A stretch of DNA of 5,508 bases from Gemmatimonadota bacterium (GTDB lineage: Bacteria > Gemmatimonadota > Gemmatimonadetes > Longimicrobiales > Gaopeijiaceae), in assembly GCA_016209995.1 (NCBI GenBank), contig JACQVC010000191.1:1-5508 (forward strand). The letters are read 5' to 3'. Of the stretch, positions 4,383 to 5,508 are shown in pieces. Below the pieces are notes generated by a model. That model was given only the letters and a program-made list of their open reading frames with translations. It made no database searches and was not told where the DNA came from. The stretch's first letter is position 1. Every line of letters starts with the position of its first letter. The translations under genes and the position numbers were made by a program.

Positions 4383-5508
4383 ATGACTCGTGTCATTTCG
4401 CTGATCTGCTTGGCGCTTCTCTTGGTCGGCACGGCCTGCGACCGCCCGCGCGTGCCCACGGAACCGGTCCCGTCGGCGCCGATCGACGCGCAGCTCAGGC
4501 AAAGCTTGGCCCAATGGGGCGTGATTCCGATCGCCGCCATGCCGGCCCAGCAGCCCGCGCTGGTCGAGCTGGGTCAGGCGCTCCTGTTCGACAAGATCCT
4601 GAGCGGCAACCGCGACATCTCCTGCGCCACCTGCCATCAGCCGGAGATGCACGGCACTGATGGCCTGTCGCTGTCCATCGGCACCGGCGGAACCGGATTG
4701 GGCCCGTTCCGCACGCTCGGCCCGGGACGTCAGCTCGTACCGCGAAACGCACCTACCCTGCTCAACCAGGGCCTGCGCGCGCAGTACCTGTTCTGGGACG
4801 GGCGGGTCTCAGGTCACGGATCCGGACCGTTCACCAGCCCGCCGGAGGTCAGGCTCCCGCCGGGACTGTCCAACATTCTCGCGGCGCAGGCCATGCTGCC
4901 GGTGCTGAATCGCGTGGAGATGCGCGGCCAGCCCGGTGATCGGGACGTGTTCGGCAACCCCAACGAGCTGGCGCAGTTGGCCGATAGCCAGTACGTCGAC
5001 ATCTGGCAGGCCCTCATGCGGCGACTGCTGACGATTCCGGAGTACCAGCAGAAGTTCGCCGCCGCCTTCCCGGAGACACCCGCCACCGCGCTTGGTTTTC
5101 AGCACGCGGCCGCGGCGATCGCCGCTTTCGTAACGCAGGCCTTCAGCCGATACACCACGCCGTTCGATCGTTATCTAGCTCGGGATGACGCGGCGCTCAG
5201 GCCCGAGGCAAAGCGCGGGGCGTTACTGTTTTTTGGCCGGCGCCCGTGTGGCCATTGCCACAACGGCCCCCTCCTCGGCGGTCAGAACTTCGCCAACGTG
5301 GGCGTGCCGCAGCTCGGTCCAGGCGTGGGATCCGGGGCGCCCCTCGACCTCGGACGCGCCGAGGTGGACCTCAAGCTGCGTCCGCCGAGCCCTGGCGCCC
5401 CTAGCCCGCCCAGCCCGCCCAGCCCCTACCGGTTCGCCTTCCGGCCGCCACCGCTGCGCAACGTCGAGCTGACGGCGCCATACATGCACAACGGGGCGTA
5501 CCCCACGC
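4383..5508 (+). CDS. Di-heme cytochrome c peroxidase / MauG-family lipoprotein, 3' end beyond window
   Basis: The frame is open from ATG 4383 through the end of the window (375 residues seen). The product matches the bacterial di-heme cytochrome c peroxidase family, periplasmic enzymes that reduce hydrogen peroxide with cytochrome electrons, or MauG-like relatives that oxidise proteins. Two haem-binding motifs are present: CATCH (Cys81-His85) and CGHCH (Cys289-His293). Also visible are FDKILSGNRDISC (69-81), PRNAPTLLN (120-128), FWDGRV (137-142), PEYQQKFAAAFP (about 222-233) and the C-terminal LTAPYMHNGAY, where Met368 is the likely axial ligand of the second haem. Residues 1-19 (hydrophobic core, then GTAC) suggest a lipoprotein signal with Cys19 lipidated, although Gly at -3 is atypical. 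A Pro/Ser-rich insert at about 333-348 precedes the second ligand region. Specificity (true peroxidase or MauG-like) cannot be decided without the missing end and homologues. Confidence 0.92.
   Translation, partial: MTRVISLICLALLLVGTACDRPRVPTEPVPSAPIDAQLRQSLAQWGVIPIAAMPAQQPALVELGQALLFDKILSGNRDISCATCHQPEMHGTDGLSLSIGTGGTGLGPFRTLGPGRQLVPRNAPTLLNQGLRAQYLFWDGRVSGHGSGPFTSPPEVRLPPGLSNILAAQAMLPVLNRVEMRGQPGDRDVFGNPNELAQLADSQYVDIWQALMRRLLTIPEYQQKFAAAFPETPATALGFQHAAAAIAAFVTQAFSRYTTPFDRYLARDDAALRPEAKRGALLFFGRRPCGHCHNGPLLGGQNFANVGVPQLGPGVGSGAPLDLGRAEVDLKLRPPSPGAPSPPSPPSPYRFAFRPPPLRNVELTAPYMHNGAYPT
5403..5420 (+). repeat. Tandem 9-bp repeat encoding Ser-Pro-Pro in the peroxidase
   Basis: AGCCCGCCC occurs twice in tandem (5403-5411 and 5412-5420), followed by a partial third copy, AGCCCC. 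It encodes SPPSPPSP at residues 341-348, inside a Pro/Ser/Gly/Ala stretch running from about residue 333. This is a slippage-prone repeat and probably makes a stiff, exposed loop between the second haem motif and the Met-ligand segment. Confidence 0.75.

Noticed and set aside
3680..4540. Minus-strand open frame of 286 codons taken as one intact gene
   Set aside because: Beyond about 3986 it runs opposite the beta-barrel and peroxidase genes, whose + strand codon use is far better. Only the 3680-3976 part is kept as a possible fragment.
4660..5489. Alternative-frame ORFs over the peroxidase region (e.g. 4660-4908 +, 4809-5105 -, 5185-5472 +)
   Set aside because: The continuous frame from 4383 carries both haem motifs and family signatures, so the others are shadows.

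Overview
The window comes from a high-GC bacterial chromosome. It is probably Gram-negative, because one ORF looks like an outer-membrane beta-barrel and another is a lipoprotein-type di-heme peroxidase of the periplasm. The phylum cannot be fixed from this sequence alone; soil or sediment lineages with high GC and many exported metalloenzymes would fit. All convincing genes lie on the + strand.

Layout: (1) Positions 1-665 hold the last codons of leuC and a complete leuD, overlapping by four bases, which together encode isopropylmalate isomerase of leucine biosynthesis. A GC-rich hairpin follows leuD. (2) Positions 852-1247 encode a small unrecognised protein with a hydrophobic N-terminus and a charged helical tail. 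(3) Positions 1248-2047 are a type II toxin-antitoxin module. An AT-richer control region has two tandem 15-bp repeats, each containing the palindrome CGATATCG, and a possible sigma70 promoter. It precedes a ribbon-helix-helix type antitoxin gene that overlaps a MazF/PemK-type endoribonuclease gene. (4) Positions 2167-3525 encode a complete exported metal-dependent amidohydrolase. Its Tat signal is preceded by a 30-residue leader in which every second residue is histidine (14 His). (5) Positions 3526-4363 are untidy. About 155 bases have no gene. A stretch of about 300 bases then has its best coding character on the minus strand and looks like a decayed TolB/beta-propeller fragment. It switches abruptly near 3976-3986 to a + strand beta-barrel C-terminus lacking a recognisable N-terminus. 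(6) Positions 4383 to the end encode most of a MauG/CcpA-type di-heme cytochrome c peroxidase lipoprotein, behind a very strong ribosome binding site 3 nt after the beta-barrel stop codon. This gene runs off the window.

The segments look functionally independent: housekeeping leucine synthesis, a toxin-antitoxin insertion, an exported hydrolase and an extracytoplasmic haem enzyme. I do not see a clear multi-gene undescribed system. The most unusual points are the alternating-histidine leader on the Tat amidohydrolase, the twin palindromes ahead of the toxin-antitoxin pair, and the strand-switch junction upstream of the peroxidase.
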